A DNA stretch of 64,000 nt from Curtobacterium flaccumfaciens (GCF_013359815.1 NZ_JABMCF010000036.1:186001-250000); one strand, 5' to 3'. Shown: positions 1 through 8,839, counted from the first letter of the stretch. Made by a program: numbers and translations. The notes: a model not told the origin generated them from the sequence alone.

Positions 1-659
1 GTCGTCTCGACCGCGGTGCCGCGCGTCGCCTGGATCCGGGAAGCCAGGGCACCGATCTCCAGCTGCGCGTTCGACAGCACCGTGGTGTCGGCGCCGACGC
101 GCGAGAACAGCGGGTTGAGGTCGAGCGTCGCGGCGCCGGTGCCCGACCCCGTGCCGACCCCGATGCCGCCGTCGTTCGTCAGGAGCCCCGACGACGCGGT
201 CGCGCCCGTGGCCGAGGTCGTGGCGTACTGACCGTCGACGCCGAGGGTCAGGATGCCGTTCGGGCCGAGCAGGTCGACGTCGTTGCCGAGGTCCACCCCG
301 ACGGCGTTGAGCGCCGTCAGGTTGAGTGGCTGGTTCGTGGTGCCGCCGCCCGAGGTCGCCCCCCGCGCGGAGTACGCGCCGCCGAGCTGGGCAACCGCAT
401 CGGCGTCGACGATGCCCGAGCCGCTGAGCAGCAGCCCCTCGGCCTCGGCGACGTCGTTCTGGGCGGCCGCAGCGGGTTGGATCGCCACGGTGGCGGCGAT
501 GAGCGCCGTCACCGTGGCGACGACGCCGCCGCGCAGGAGGAACCGCCGACCGTCCGTCGCTCGTCCTCGAGCTCGGCCGTCGGCGCGGGTGATCCGTCGT
601 GTCCGTTCGTCCGCTGCGGAGGGTACGGGGGTACCGGGCAGCGACGCGTGCCTGCGCAT
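1..659 (-). CDS. Secreted surface protein, choice-of-anchor G-like (partial, 3' end outside window)
   Basis: Only the first 219 codons are present; the gene runs off the left edge. The start is the ATG at 659-657, preceded by an AGGAAAAGAG-type ribosome site. Residues 1-40 are Arg-rich and end in RRFLL; a hydrophobic stretch follows (about 44-60) and then an AAAAQ segment, so this is a long signal peptide (Sec, possibly Tat because of the RR pair). The mature part is Gly/Ser/Thr/Ala-rich with LLLSGSGIVDADAVAQLGG and a repeated GLLTNDGG-like theme. I associate this pattern with the N-terminus of choice-of-anchor G wall-associated proteins of Microbacteriaceae. The export signal is seen directly; the family name is recognition without a search. 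Its leader contains a 21-bp direct repeat. Confidence 0.6.
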   Translation of the reverse strand, partial: MRRHASLPGTPVPSAADERTRRITRADGRARGRATDGRRFLLRGGVVATVTALIAATVAIQPAAAAQNDVAEAEGLLLSGSGIVDADAVAQLGGAYSARGATSGGGTTNQPLNLTALNAVGVDLGNDVDLLGPNGILTLGVDGQYATTSATGATASSGLLTNDGGIGVGTGSGTGAATLDLNPLFSRVGADTTVLSNAQLEIGALASRIQATRGTAVET

Positions 660-710
660 GCGTGTCTCTTTTCCTGGCGGGCGCGCCCGCCACCTGATCC
701 TCGGAATCCA

Positions 711-757
711 CCGCTGGTGAGGCGGCGGAGGCTCCTCCGCTGGTGAGGCGGTGGAGG
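711..757. repeat. Direct repeat pair in the leader of the surface-protein gene
   Basis: Two copies of CCGCTGGTGAGGCGG(C/T)GGAGG lie at 711-731 and 737-757, 26 bp apart with one mismatch. Outer CCACCGC/GCGGTGG and inner CGGAGG/CCTCCG complements let the transcript fold. They sit 50-100 nt upstream of the ATG at 659 on the minus strand, so they would be in its 5' untranslated region. Confidence 0.5.
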
Positions 758-897
758 GTTGGAATCCTGGTTGGGGATTCCTGAGGCAGATCTTTACACA
801 TGATCAGGAAGCTGTCCGCAAGCATCGACGAAAAAGGACGCGAGACCTCCCGAACGGGGGCGGACACCGGGGAGCCGACTCGACCCGGAACGAAGAA

Positions 898-985
898 GAC
901 TCCTCACGCACCCGCCAGAGCCTGGTTACCCTTGCTGCGTTTCCGCCCTGGGGGAGTTGGCCTGGATGGCGTCACGTGAGGAGCC
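898..985 (-). ncRNA. ffs: Signal recognition particle RNA, small bacterial type (4.5S/ffs)
   Basis: The minus strand contains the SRP RNA apical core: an AGGGCGGAAACGCAGCAAGGG segment with GGAA-type and AGCA-type asymmetric loops, closed by a C-rich/G-rich stem. The ends pair as an 11-bp helix (GGCTCCTCACG near 985 with CGTGAGGAGTC near 898, one G-U). The size, about 88 nt, fits a single-hairpin SRP RNA that binds Ffh and lacks an Alu domain. Exact transcript ends may extend a few bases. It lies between the surface-protein gene and a divergent oxidoreductase gene. Confidence 0.85.
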
Positions 986-1025
986 GCCGAGAAGTCTACC
1001 GGACGCAACGGGCAGACTCGAACAC

Positions 1026-1700
1026 ATGAAGATCGCCATCGCCGGAGGACACGGCCAGATCGCCCTGCTCCTCGCCCGCCAGATCACCGACGCCGGCCAC
1101 GACGCCGTCGCGATCGTCCGCAACCCCGCGCACGTGGCCGACGTCGAGCAACAGGGCGCGCGTGCGATCGTCGCCGACCTGGAGCAGCTCGGCGACGACG
1201 ACCTCGCGCTCCGCCTGCGCGGTGTCGATGCCGTGGTGTTCGCCGCCGGTGCCGGGCCGAACAGCGGCGCCGAACGGAAGCTCACCGTCGACCGTGACGG
1301 TGCGATCCTGCTCGCCGACGCCGCCGAGCGTGCCGGCATCGAGCGCTACGTGATGATCTCCGCGATGGCGGCCGACACCTACGACCCCGAGCTCGCCGTC
1401 GTGCCCGCGCAGGACGACGCCGCGGTGTTCCAGGTCTACCTGCGGGCGAAGGCCGAGGCGGACGCGAACTTGCGGGCCCGACGCCTCCGCTGGACGATCG
1501 TGCGTCCCGGCGGCCTGCTCGACACGCCGCCGCAGGGCACGGTCCACGTCGGCCGGACGGTGCCGCGCGGCTCGATCCCCCGCGCGGACGTCGCGACCGT
1601 CGTCCTGCACGCACTGCTCGACGACGCCGCGGTCGGCGTGCAGTTCGAGGTCACCAGCGGCGACACCCCGATACCGGCGGCGCTGAACGCGCTCACCTGA
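1026..1700 (+). CDS. NAD(P)-binding atypical short-chain dehydrogenase-like protein
   Basis: This 224-residue protein begins MKIAIAGGHGQIA. That is a Rossmann dinucleotide-binding loop close to the N-terminus, with the last Gly of the usual GxxGxxG replaced by Ala. VVFAAGAGP, RYVMISAM and WTIVRPGG follow in the order typical of atypical SDR/NmrA-like proteins (the NAD(P)H-binding family of small oxidoreductases or redox sensors). There is no YxxxK catalytic pair of classical SDRs, so the substrate cannot be named. A CAGACT hexamer at 1013-1018 lies 7 nt before the ATG, so the transcript may be leaderless. It stands alone, followed by a repeat-filled spacer. Confidence 0.8.
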   Translation: MKIAIAGGHGQIALLLARQITDAGHDAVAIVRNPAHVADVEQQGARAIVADLEQLGDDDLALRLRGVDAVVFAAGAGPNSGAERKLTVDRDGAILLADAAERAGIERYVMISAMAADTYDPELAVVPAQDDAAVFQVYLRAKAEADANLRARRLRWTIVRPGGLLDTPPQGTVHVGRTVPRGSIPRADVATVVLHALLDDAAVGVQFEVTSGDTPIPAALNALT

Positions 1701-2244
1701 CCCGTCGGTGCCGCCCGCACCGTGCGCGCTTCGTCACACCGTGCGAGCTCCTCGCCGAAGGTGCCGGGCCGCGCACCGTGCGCACCTGCTCACGCCGTGC
1801 GGACTTCCACGCCCCGTGCCGCGCCACAAGCGCGCACCCAACAGGCAACCCCGCACCATGCGCCGGACGCGACCCACGGACGGACGGGAGGCCCGGAACC
1901 AGCCCGCCCCGCGCCTCCCGTCCGCACCGTGCGCACCTGCTCACCCCGTGCGCACTTCCGCGCCCCGTGCCGCGCTGCAAGCGCGCACCCAACAGGCAAC
2001 CCCGCACCAGCCCACGAACACCGCACCATGCGCCGGACGCGACCCACGGACGGACGGGAGGCACGGAGCCAGCCTGCCCCGCGCCTCCCGTCCGCACCGT
2101 GCGCACCTACTCACCCCGTGCGGACTTCCGCGCCCCGTGCCGCGCTGCAAGCGCGCACCCACCAGGCAACCCCGCACCTGCCCACGAACACCGCACCGTG
2201 CCGCCGCAACGCCCCGACGCCGCGCCGCACCGCGACGGCACGCG
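1701..2244. repeat. Tandem extragenic repeat spacer, CACCGTGCG-rich
   Basis: This 544-bp spacer holds no convincing gene. It contains a long direct repeat with units starting at 1773, 1924 and 2094 (about 151 bp, 170 bp and a shortened third copy to about 2215). Each unit opens with CGCACCGTGCG, then carries a CCGTGCGGACTTC-like block, GCGCGCACCCAACAGGCAACC, and ends in a GGACGGGAGGC...GCCTCCCGTCC inverted repeat (1882-1923 and 2052-2093). A degenerate further unit begins near 1716. The inverted repeats sit downstream of the oxidoreductase gene and beyond the 3' end of ackA, so they may terminate both transcripts. A related module occurs near 52.8-53.0 kb. Confidence 0.75.
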
Positions 2245-3441
2245 TCAGAGCGCGACCGCAGCCGACTGCCGGGCGATCTCGAGCTCCTCGTTCGTCGGGA
2301 TCACGAGCACCGCGACCCGGGAGCCGTCGGTGGAGATGCGGCGGGCGTCCCGCGACGCCAGCTCGTTGCGGTCCGGATCGATCTCGATGCCCAGGTGTTC
2401 GAGCCCCGCGAGCACGCGTCGCCGCAGCAGCGCGTTGTTCTCGCCGACCCCCGCGGTGAACACGACCGCGTCGAGCCCACCGAGCTGCGCCGTGTAGGCG
2501 CCCACGTAGCGACGGATGCGGTGGCGGTACACGGCGAGCGCCGCCTCCGCCTGCTCGTCGCCCTTGGTGGCGGCGTCCTGCACGTCGCGCATGTCGCCGT
2601 TGCCGGTCAGGCCGAGCAGACCGGACCGCTTGTTGAGCATGGTGTCGAGCTCGTCGAAGGTCATCCCGGCCTCGCGGTGCAGGTGGATGAGCACCGCGGG
2701 GTCGAGGTCACCGGAGCGGGTGCCCATGACGAGCCCCTCGAGCGGGGTGAGGCCCATCGAGGTCTCGATGGACTTGCCGCCGTCGATCGCCGCGACCGAG
2801 GCGCCGTTGCCCAGGTGCAGCACGATCGTCTTGAGCTCGCCGAGCGGCCGGTCGAGGAACTCCGCGGCCTGCTCGGAGACGTACTTGTGGCTGGTGCCGT
2901 GCATGCCGTAGCGGCGGATCCCGTACTCGGCGGCCAGGTCGGCTGGGATCGCGTACGTGTACGCGTGCGGCGGCATCGTCTGGTGGAACGCGGTGTCGAA
3001 CACGGCGACGTGCGGGACGTCCGAGAAGACCTGCTTCGCGGCCCGGATCCCCTCGAGGTTCGCGGGGTTGTGCAGCGGGGCGAGGCTGTTGAGGTCCTCG
3101 ATCTGCTGCTCGACCTGGTCCGTGACGACCGTCGCACGGTCGAAGGTGGTGCCGCCGTGCACGACGCGGTGGCCGACGACGGCGGGCGGGTGCTCGTCGA
3201 ACGACGGGCCGACCTTCGCGAACGCGTCGATCATCGCCTGGAACCCGGCCGCGTGGTCGGGCACCGACGCGGCGTCGTTCGACGAGGACTCCCCCGTCAG
3301 CGCGTTGGTGTGCTTCCAGGCCCCGGCGGACTCGCCGATGCGCTCGACGAGCCCGGAGGCGAGCGTGCGCTCGTCCTCGAGTTCGATGAGCTGGTACTTG
3401 AACGAACTCGAGCCGGAGTTGACGACGAGGGCTGCGGTCAC
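2245..3441 (-). CDS. ackA: Acetate kinase
   Basis: This enzyme interconverts acetyl phosphate + ADP with acetate + ATP, the ATP-yielding step of acetate overflow, in the cytosol. The 398 residues match the family length. Visible family blocks are VVNSGSSSFK at residues 6-15 (nucleotide/phosphate region), HRVVHGG, FDTAFHQTMP, HLGNGAS, GTRSGDLDP and TAGVGENN, all in the usual order. It lies 49 bp downstream of pta on the same strand, so the two form a pta-ackA operon. Nothing looks broken. Confidence 0.97.
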   Translation of the reverse strand: MTAALVVNSGSSSFKYQLIELEDERTLASGLVERIGESAGAWKHTNALTGESSSNDAASVPDHAAGFQAMIDAFAKVGPSFDEHPPAVVGHRVVHGGTTFDRATVVTDQVEQQIEDLNSLAPLHNPANLEGIRAAKQVFSDVPHVAVFDTAFHQTMPPHAYTYAIPADLAAEYGIRRYGMHGTSHKYVSEQAAEFLDRPLGELKTIVLHLGNGASVAAIDGGKSIETSMGLTPLEGLVMGTRSGDLDPAVLIHLHREAGMTFDELDTMLNKRSGLLGLTGNGDMRDVQDAATKGDEQAEAALAVYRHRIRRYVGAYTAQLGGLDAVVFTAGVGENNALLRRRVLAGLEHLGIEIDPDRNELASRDARRISTDGSRVAVLVIPTNEELEIARQSAAVAL

Positions 3442-3490
3442 GGGGTGGTCACTTTCTGTCGGGCCTGGAGGCGCGGTGCGGGTCGGGCGG

Positions 3491-5599
3491 TCAGGCCGCG
3501 TCGGTCGCGGTGCCGGCCTGGATCGCGGTGATCGCGACGGTGTTCACGATGTCGCCCACCAGGGCGCCCCGCGACAGGTCGTTGATCGGCTTGCGCAGGC
3601 CCTGCAGGACCGGGCCGATCGCCACGGCGCCGGCCGAGCGCTGGACGGCCTTGTACGTGTTGTTGCCGGTGTTGAGGTCCGGGAAGATGAACACCGTCGC
3701 CCGACCCGCGACCGGCGAGTCCGGCATCTTGGTCGACGCGACCGTGGGGTCGGCTGCAGCGTCGTACTGGATCGGGCCCTCGACGAGCAGGTCGGGTCGG
3801 CGTTCCCGCACGAACGCGGTGCCGGCGCGCACCTTGTCGACGTCGGCGCCGGAGCCGCTGTCGCCGGTGGAGTAGCTGAGCATCGCGACGCGGGGGTCGA
3901 TGCCGAACTGGGTCGCGGTCTCGGCGGACGAGATCGCGATGTCGGCGAGCTGCTCGCTCGTCGGGTCCGGGATCACCGCGCAGTCGCCGTAGACGAGCAC
4001 GCGGTCGGCGAGCGCCATCAGGAACACGCTCGACACGATCGATGTGTCCGGACGGGTCTTGATGATCTCGAACGACGGCCGGATGGTGTGCGCCGTGGTG
4101 TGCTTCGCGCCGGAGACCATGCCGTCGGCGAGCCCGAGCTGCACCATCATCGTGCCGAAGTACGAGACGTCGGTGACGGTGTCGCGGGCGAGCTCGATCG
4201 ACATCCCCTTGTGGGCGCGGAGCCGGGTGTACTCCTCGGCGAAGCGCTCACGCAGCTCGGGGTCGAACGGCGAGACGAGCTGCGCGGCCTCGAGGTCGAG
4301 GCCGAGCTCGGTCGCCCGCGTCCGGATCGCTGCGGGGTCGCCGAGGATCGTCAGCTCGCAGACCTGGCGCTGCAGCAGGGTGGAGGCGGCACGGAGGATG
4401 CGGTCGTCCTCGCCCTCGGGCAGGACGATGCGCTTGCCGTAGCTGCGCGCCCGGTCGAGCAGGCCGTGCTCGAACATGAGCGGGGTGACGACCCCGGACG
4501 GGGCGAGCTGCAGGCGGTCGCGCAGGGCCTCGGCGTCGACGTGCTGCTCGAACAGGGCGAGCGCGAGGTCGGCCTTCCGGGGCGAGTCGGCGGCCAGGCG
4601 GCCACGGGTCTGGGTGATCCGGAGGGCGGTGTCGTACGTGCCGAGGTCGTTCTGCGCGATCGGCAGCGAGCTCGACAGGCCCTCGAGCAGCCGCGACACC
4701 TGCGGGGCGATCTCGAACCCGCCGTTCAGGATGACGCCGGCCAGGCTCGGGAACGTCTCGGACTGGTTGGCGAGCAGTGTGGCGATGAGGACGTCGCTCC
4801 GGTCACCGGGGACGACGACGATGCCGCCCTCGATCAGCCGGGGCAGCACGTTCTCCATGCTCATGCCCGCGACGACGGTACCGAGGGCCTCGCGGTCGAG
4901 CAGGGCGTCGTCACCGCGGACCAGGGTGGCGCCGGTGGCCTGCAGCAGGGCGCGGACCGTCGGGGCGACGAGCACGCGGTCCTCGGGGATCGCCCACACC
5001 GGCACGTCGGGGTGGTCGTCGTGCACGGCCTGCTCGACGCTCGTCACGATGGCGGCGAGGGCGTCCGGGTCGGCACGGTTCACCACGACGCCGAACAGCT
5101 GCGCGTGTGCCGCCCGCAGCTCGCTGGTCGTGACGTCCGCCACCTGCGCCATGCCCTCGGGGGTGCGGGCCGCACGTTCGGCGGCGTCGCGGCCACCCAG
5201 CACGAGGAGCACCGGAGCGCCGAGGTTCGCGGCGACCTTCGCGTTGAAGGACAGCTCGGTGGGGCTGCCCACGTCGGTGTAGTCGGACCCGAGCACCACG
5301 ACGGCGTCGCACTGCCGCTCGACCTGGGCGAACCGGGTGACGATGGTGCCGAGGGCCGCCTCGGGGTCGGCGTGCACGTCGTCGTAGGTGACCCCGACCG
5401 CGTCGTCGTACGAGATGCCGACGGCCGTGTGCTGCAGCAGCAGCTCGAGCACGTAGTCGGGTTCGACGACCGATCTGGCGACTGGCCGGAACACGCCGAC
5501 GCGGCCGACGGACCGGGCGAGGGTCTCGAGGACACCGAGGGCGACGGTGCTCTTGCCCGTGTGCCCTTCTGCTGACGTGATGTAGATGCGGGTCGACAC
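3491..5599 (-). CDS. pta: Phosphate acetyltransferase (long form)
   Basis: Transfers acetyl from acetyl-CoA to phosphate, feeding acetate kinase. The chosen start is the GTG at 5599-5597, giving 702 residues. It has an N-terminal P-loop-like segment (AEGHTGKS, residues 10-17) as in long Pta enzymes, a middle DRTGG-type domain, and a C-terminal PTA/PTB catalytic domain with LPEGEDDR, DGMVSGAKHT, DPRVAMLSYSTGDSGSG and FPDLNTGNNTYK. A TACCCT hexamer at 5612-5607 is 7 nt from the GTG, which supports a leaderless transcript and argues against a longer in-frame extension to 5692. It is the first gene of the pta-ackA operon, divergent from tRNA-Ser. Confidence 0.95.
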   Translation of the reverse strand: MSTRIYITSAEGHTGKSTVALGVLETLARSVGRVGVFRPVARSVVEPDYVLELLLQHTAVGISYDDAVGVTYDDVHADPEAALGTIVTRFAQVERQCDAVVVLGSDYTDVGSPTELSFNAKVAANLGAPVLLVLGGRDAAERAARTPEGMAQVADVTTSELRAAHAQLFGVVVNRADPDALAAIVTSVEQAVHDDHPDVPVWAIPEDRVLVAPTVRALLQATGATLVRGDDALLDREALGTVVAGMSMENVLPRLIEGGIVVVPGDRSDVLIATLLANQSETFPSLAGVILNGGFEIAPQVSRLLEGLSSSLPIAQNDLGTYDTALRITQTRGRLAADSPRKADLALALFEQHVDAEALRDRLQLAPSGVVTPLMFEHGLLDRARSYGKRIVLPEGEDDRILRAASTLLQRQVCELTILGDPAAIRTRATELGLDLEAAQLVSPFDPELRERFAEEYTRLRAHKGMSIELARDTVTDVSYFGTMMVQLGLADGMVSGAKHTTAHTIRPSFEIIKTRPDTSIVSSVFLMALADRVLVYGDCAVIPDPTSEQLADIAISSAETATQFGIDPRVAMLSYSTGDSGSGADVDKVRAGTAFVRERRPDLLVEGPIQYDAAADPTVASTKMPDSPVAGRATVFIFPDLNTGNNTYKAVQRSAGAVAIGPVLQGLRKPINDLSRGALVGDIVNTVAITAIQAGTATDAA

Positions 5600-5720
5600 G
5601 AGGCCCAGGGTAGTCGCCGGACATGTCACGACATCTGGGAGCACCGGCGCCGACGACACGCGGTCGTGAGCACCGCGCAGAACCTGTACCATTGGGTGTC
5701 GCCGTCGCGAGACGGTGTCA

Positions 5721-5805
5721 GGAGAATTCGCCTAGTGGCCTATGGCGCACGCTTGGAAAGCGTGTTGGGTGCAAGCCCTCGGGGGTTCGAATCCCCCATT
5801 CTCCG
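5721..5805 (+). tRNA. tRNA-Ser (anticodon GGA)
   Basis: This 85-nt cloverleaf has acceptor strands GGAGAAT/ATTCTCC, anticodon stem CACGC/GCGTG around TTGGAAA (anticodon GGA), a long variable arm typical of Ser tRNAs and a T-arm GGGGGTTCGAATCCCCC. The CCA end is not encoded. It reads UCC/UCU codons. Confidence 0.97.
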
Positions 5806-5821
5806 CAGCGAGCAAGGCCGA

Positions 5822-5869
5822 ACAACCACGAAGGACCCGCACCGATCGGTGCGGGTCCTTCGTGGTTGT
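5822..5869 (+). terminator. Perfect 48-bp palindrome after tRNA-Ser
   Basis: The arms 5822-5845 and 5846-5869 are exact reverse complements (24 bp each, centre GATC) with no spacer and no long T-run. Placed 16 nt after the tRNA, it is most simply a terminator. The inner stem AAGGACCCGCACCG recurs in the terminator after rplA (39031-39044). Confidence 0.8.
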
Positions 5870-6112
5870 GCTCATGAAGGCGCCGTGGTCCCCCACCCTG
5901 CGGACGAGCGCGTGCCCTGTTCCCCCTCGGTTGGCCGGGAAACGCCGACCAGGGGTGGAACGGGCTGTCCCCGGTACCCGTCGGTCGCCTATGCTGGCCG
6001 AGCGAACGGCTCCGGGACGAGCCGACCGCGGTGCATCGAGCGGCAGGGGCGTCGCTCGGAGGGCGTGCTGATCAGCGTGCCCGGAACACCCGAGGGGACG
6101 AGGAGACGCGCC
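5870..6112 (+). promoter_or_regulatory. Upstream region of the PH-domain gene with a candidate -10
   Basis: No gene is visible in this 243-bp stretch. TATGCT at 5990-5995 is a good -10 hexamer but lacks a clear -35, and would give a leader of about 110 nt before the ATG at 6113. An imperfect CCCCTCGGTTGGC/GCCGACCAGGGG inverted repeat (about 5925-5957) lies just upstream and could be an operator or a terminator. Confidence 0.4.
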
Positions 6113-6754
6113 ATGGGGGACACCACCGTGCCCGCAGTGCCCGTGCGGCCCGCCGTCTTCGACACGGTCCTCCGTCCGCGCCGGTCCCTCGTCCGTTCCA
6201 CCGCGCTGAGCATCGCCTTCTCTGCCGTACCGCTCGCCGTCGCCCTGGTCTGGGTCTCGTTCCCGTTCCGCACGTGGGCCGTGTTCGCCGGCATCGTCGT
6301 CGCGATGGCCGCGGCCGTCGGCATCGTGTTCGTCCGACTGCACACCGCGTTCATCGGGATCGACGACGACGGCCTGACGATCCGCGGGGTCCTCACGGCG
6401 CACCGGCGGATCCCCCGCGAGCGCGTGCACAGCCTGGTGCTCGCCACGACCTTCGGCTCGTCGGTGGACCGGACCGTCCGGGAACTCGTCGCCTTCGACC
6501 GGACCGGCACCCACCTCTTCCGGCTCCGTGCCGACGTGTGGGGGGACGACGGGCTCGACCGGGTCGTCGACGCGCTCGGCGTGCAGGTCGTCGAGGATGC
6601 TCGACCGGTCTCCGCCCGCACCTTCGCGAAGCGCTACCCGACGAGCCGCGCCTGGTACGAGCAGCGGTCGGCGTTCCTGCTCGTCGGCGGCCTCGTCGTA
6701 CTGGTCGTCGGCGGGCTGCTCGCCGTCGAGTTCGCCGGCCTCGACGCCCGCTGA
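6113..6754 (+). CDS. Membrane-anchored bacterial PH-domain protein
   Basis: A 213-residue membrane protein. Two hydrophobic segments (about 31-50 and 54-75) are followed by a bPH2-like domain (about 75-160: IGIDDDGLTIRG, RIPRERVHSLVLAT, VRELVAFDRTG). A third membrane segment lies near the C-terminus (about 188-207). Many actinobacteria carry such PH proteins of unknown role in envelope biology. The start ATG follows GAGGGGACGAGGAG. It converges on the HerA-like gene with a 16-bp gap. No specific function can be assigned. Confidence 0.8.
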   Translation: MGDTTVPAVPVRPAVFDTVLRPRRSLVRSTALSIAFSAVPLAVALVWVSFPFRTWAVFAGIVVAMAAAVGIVFVRLHTAFIGIDDDGLTIRGVLTAHRRIPRERVHSLVLATTFGSSVDRTVRELVAFDRTGTHLFRLRADVWGDDGLDRVVDALGVQVVEDARPVSARTFAKRYPTSRAWYEQRSAFLLVGGLVVLVVGGLLAVEFAGLDAR

Positions 6755-6770
6755 CCCACCGGCTGGCCGG

Positions 6771-8798
6771 TCAGCGCCGACGCCGCAGCGTCGAGAAGAT
6801 CCCGCGCACCACTTCCTTTGCGATGGTCCCGCCCAGCCCGGAGCCGAGCAGGTCCGACAGCGGGTCCCCCGCGGTTCGCCGCGTCCCGGACCGCTGCGTC
6901 CCGGACCGCTGCGTCCCGCCCGACCGACCGGAGCCGCCGGACCGACCGGACCGACCGGACCGACCGGAACGCCGCGCCTCCGACGCTCGCTCGGCCCGCT
7001 CGAACTCCCGCTGCTGCCGCTCGTACTCCCGCTCGGCATCCGCCGACGCGTCCGCCGCGGCAGCAGCGGCCTCGTCGGCTGCAGCGGCGGCGTCGGCCGC
7101 AGCGGCCGCCGCCTCCATCCGGCGCGCGAGCACCTCGCGGGCCGAGTCCGGATCGACGCGGGTGCCGTAGGTCGCCAGGAGCGGTGAGGCCTGCACCCGT
7201 GCGGCCATCTCGTCGGCCAGCATCGGGTCCATCGACCCCTGGGGTGCGCGCAGCCGGGTCCACGCGACGGGGCTCGGTGCGCCCCGCTCGTTCATCACCG
7301 TGACGATCGCCTCGCCGGTCGCGAGCGACGTGAGGACCTCGCCCAGGTCGTAGTCGCTCGTCGGGTAGGTCGACACCGTCGCCCGGAGCGCCTTCGCGTC
7401 GTCCGGGGTGTGGGCGCGGAGCTGGTGCTGGATGCGCGACCCGAGCTGCGCCAGCACGTCGTTCGGCACGTCCTTCGGGGTCTGCGTCACGAAGAAGACC
7501 CCGACACCCTTCGACCGGATGAGCCGCACGGTCCGCACGATCTGCTCGGTGAAGTCCTTCGACGCCCCGGTAAACAGCAGGTGCGCCTCGTCCAGGAAGA
7601 ACACCAGCTTCGGCTCGTCCTGGTCGCCGACCTCCGGCAGCTCGTTGAACAGGTCCGCCAGCAACCACATCAGGAACGTCGAGAAGACCTCCGGGCGGTC
7701 CTGCACCCCGGGCACCTCGAGCAGACTGACGATCCCGCGCCCGTCCGCCGCCGTCCGCAGGAACACCTGCGTGTCGATCTCGGGCTCGCCGAAGAACTGG
7801 TCGGCACCCTGGTCGGCGAAGGTGACGAGCTCCCGCAGGATCACCCCGGCGGTCTGCTTCGACAGGCCCCCGAGCTCGGCGAGTTCGCCCTTGCCCTGAT
7901 CGCTCACCAGGAACGTCAGCACGCTCCGCAGGTCGTCGAGGTCCACCAGCGCGAGCCCCTGCTGCGTGGCGTAGTGGAACACCAGACCGAGCGAGGACTC
8001 CTGCGTGTCGTTCAGCCCGAGCACCTTCGACAGCAGCAGCGGCCCGAACCCGGAGACGGTGGCGCGGATCGGCACGCCGGTGCCCTGCCCGCCCAACGAG
8101 AACAGCTCGGCCTGGCTCGCAATCCCCTGCCACTGCTGGCCGATGCCCGCGGTGCGGTCGAGCAGCTTGTCGTCCGCCTGCCCCGCGACGGCGAGACCCG
8201 ACAGGTCGCCCTTGATGTCGGCGGCGAACACCGGCACCCCGTTCGCCGCGATCTGCTCGGCGAGCACCTGCAGCGTGCGGGTCTTGCCGGTGCCGGTCGC
8301 CCCGGCCACCAGTCCGTGCCGGTTCAGCATCGCGAGCGGGATCCGGACCTGCACGTCGGGCACCGCTGCGCCGTTGACCAGGGCACCGAGTTCGATCGCG
8401 CCGCCGTCGACGGCGTAGCCGTCACGGATCGCCGCGACCGCGTCCGGTCCGAGCGGGCCGGCTTCGGCACGGACGGGAGGCACGGTGCCGGTCGCCGCCG
8501 TCGCCACCGGATCCGGGACGGTCGCGTCGACCGCCGCGGCAGGGGTGGTCGGAGCCGGTGCGGCTGCAGGGGCGGGCTCCGCGTCGGGCGTGAGCCGCGC
8601 CTCCAGGCCGGTGGGTGGCGGGGACCCGACGACCGCGGGTTCCGCGTCCGCGGTGAGGACCGCCTGCTCCTCCGCCGCCAGTGCGGCGGCGAGCTCCTCG
8701 GCTCGCCGCGCCGCTTCGTCGGCGAGCCGACGTGCCTCGTCGGCGGCCTGTCTCGCAGCCTCGGCAGCCGCCCGTGCCCGCTCCGTCGCGTCGCTCAT
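6771..8798 (-). CDS. HerA-like (DUF853/YjgR-type) ATPase
   Basis: This 675-residue cytosolic ATPase has an Ala/Glu/Arg coiled coil at 1-50, a Pro/Ala linker, Walker A GATGTGKT (about 166-173) and Walker B FFLDEAH (about 400-406). An arginine-finger-like region follows (VRTVRLIRSKGVGVFFVTQTP). This is the layout of the HerA-type helicase family (DUF853), widespread in bacteria with no agreed function; DNA translocation or end processing is inferred from the fold only. The C-terminus has an Ala/Asp/Glu coiled coil (about 565-600) and an Arg-Ser-Gly repeat tract (about 620-650), both low-complexity. The start ATG lies 6 nt from TAGGCT (8810-8805), which indicates a leaderless transcript. Confidence 0.85.
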   Translation of the reverse strand: MSDATERARAAAEAARQAADEARRLADEAARRAEELAAALAAEEQAVLTADAEPAVVGSPPPTGLEARLTPDAEPAPAAAPAPTTPAAAVDATVPDPVATAATGTVPPVRAEAGPLGPDAVAAIRDGYAVDGGAIELGALVNGAAVPDVQVRIPLAMLNRHGLVAGATGTGKTRTLQVLAEQIAANGVPVFAADIKGDLSGLAVAGQADDKLLDRTAGIGQQWQGIASQAELFSLGGQGTGVPIRATVSGFGPLLLSKVLGLNDTQESSLGLVFHYATQQGLALVDLDDLRSVLTFLVSDQGKGELAELGGLSKQTAGVILRELVTFADQGADQFFGEPEIDTQVFLRTAADGRGIVSLLEVPGVQDRPEVFSTFLMWLLADLFNELPEVGDQDEPKLVFFLDEAHLLFTGASKDFTEQIVRTVRLIRSKGVGVFFVTQTPKDVPNDVLAQLGSRIQHQLRAHTPDDAKALRATVSTYPTSDYDLGEVLTSLATGEAIVTVMNERGAPSPVAWTRLRAPQGSMDPMLADEMAARVQASPLLATYGTRVDPDSAREVLARRMEAAAAAADAAAAADEAAAAAADASADAEREYERQQREFERAERASEARRSGRSGRSGRSGGSGRSGGTQRSGTQRSGTRRTAGDPLSDLLGSGLGGTIAKEVVRGIFSTLRRRR

Positions 8799-8839
8799 GG
8801 GCACAGCCTAGGGACCCGAGCCCGCGGCGGCCCGGGTCG

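Noticed and set aside
2957..5575. A very long open frame on the plus strand opposite pta-ackA
   Set aside because: It is antisense to well-conserved pta and ackA. Its translation is Arg/Gly/Asp-rich without family motifs, as expected from high-GC codon bias.
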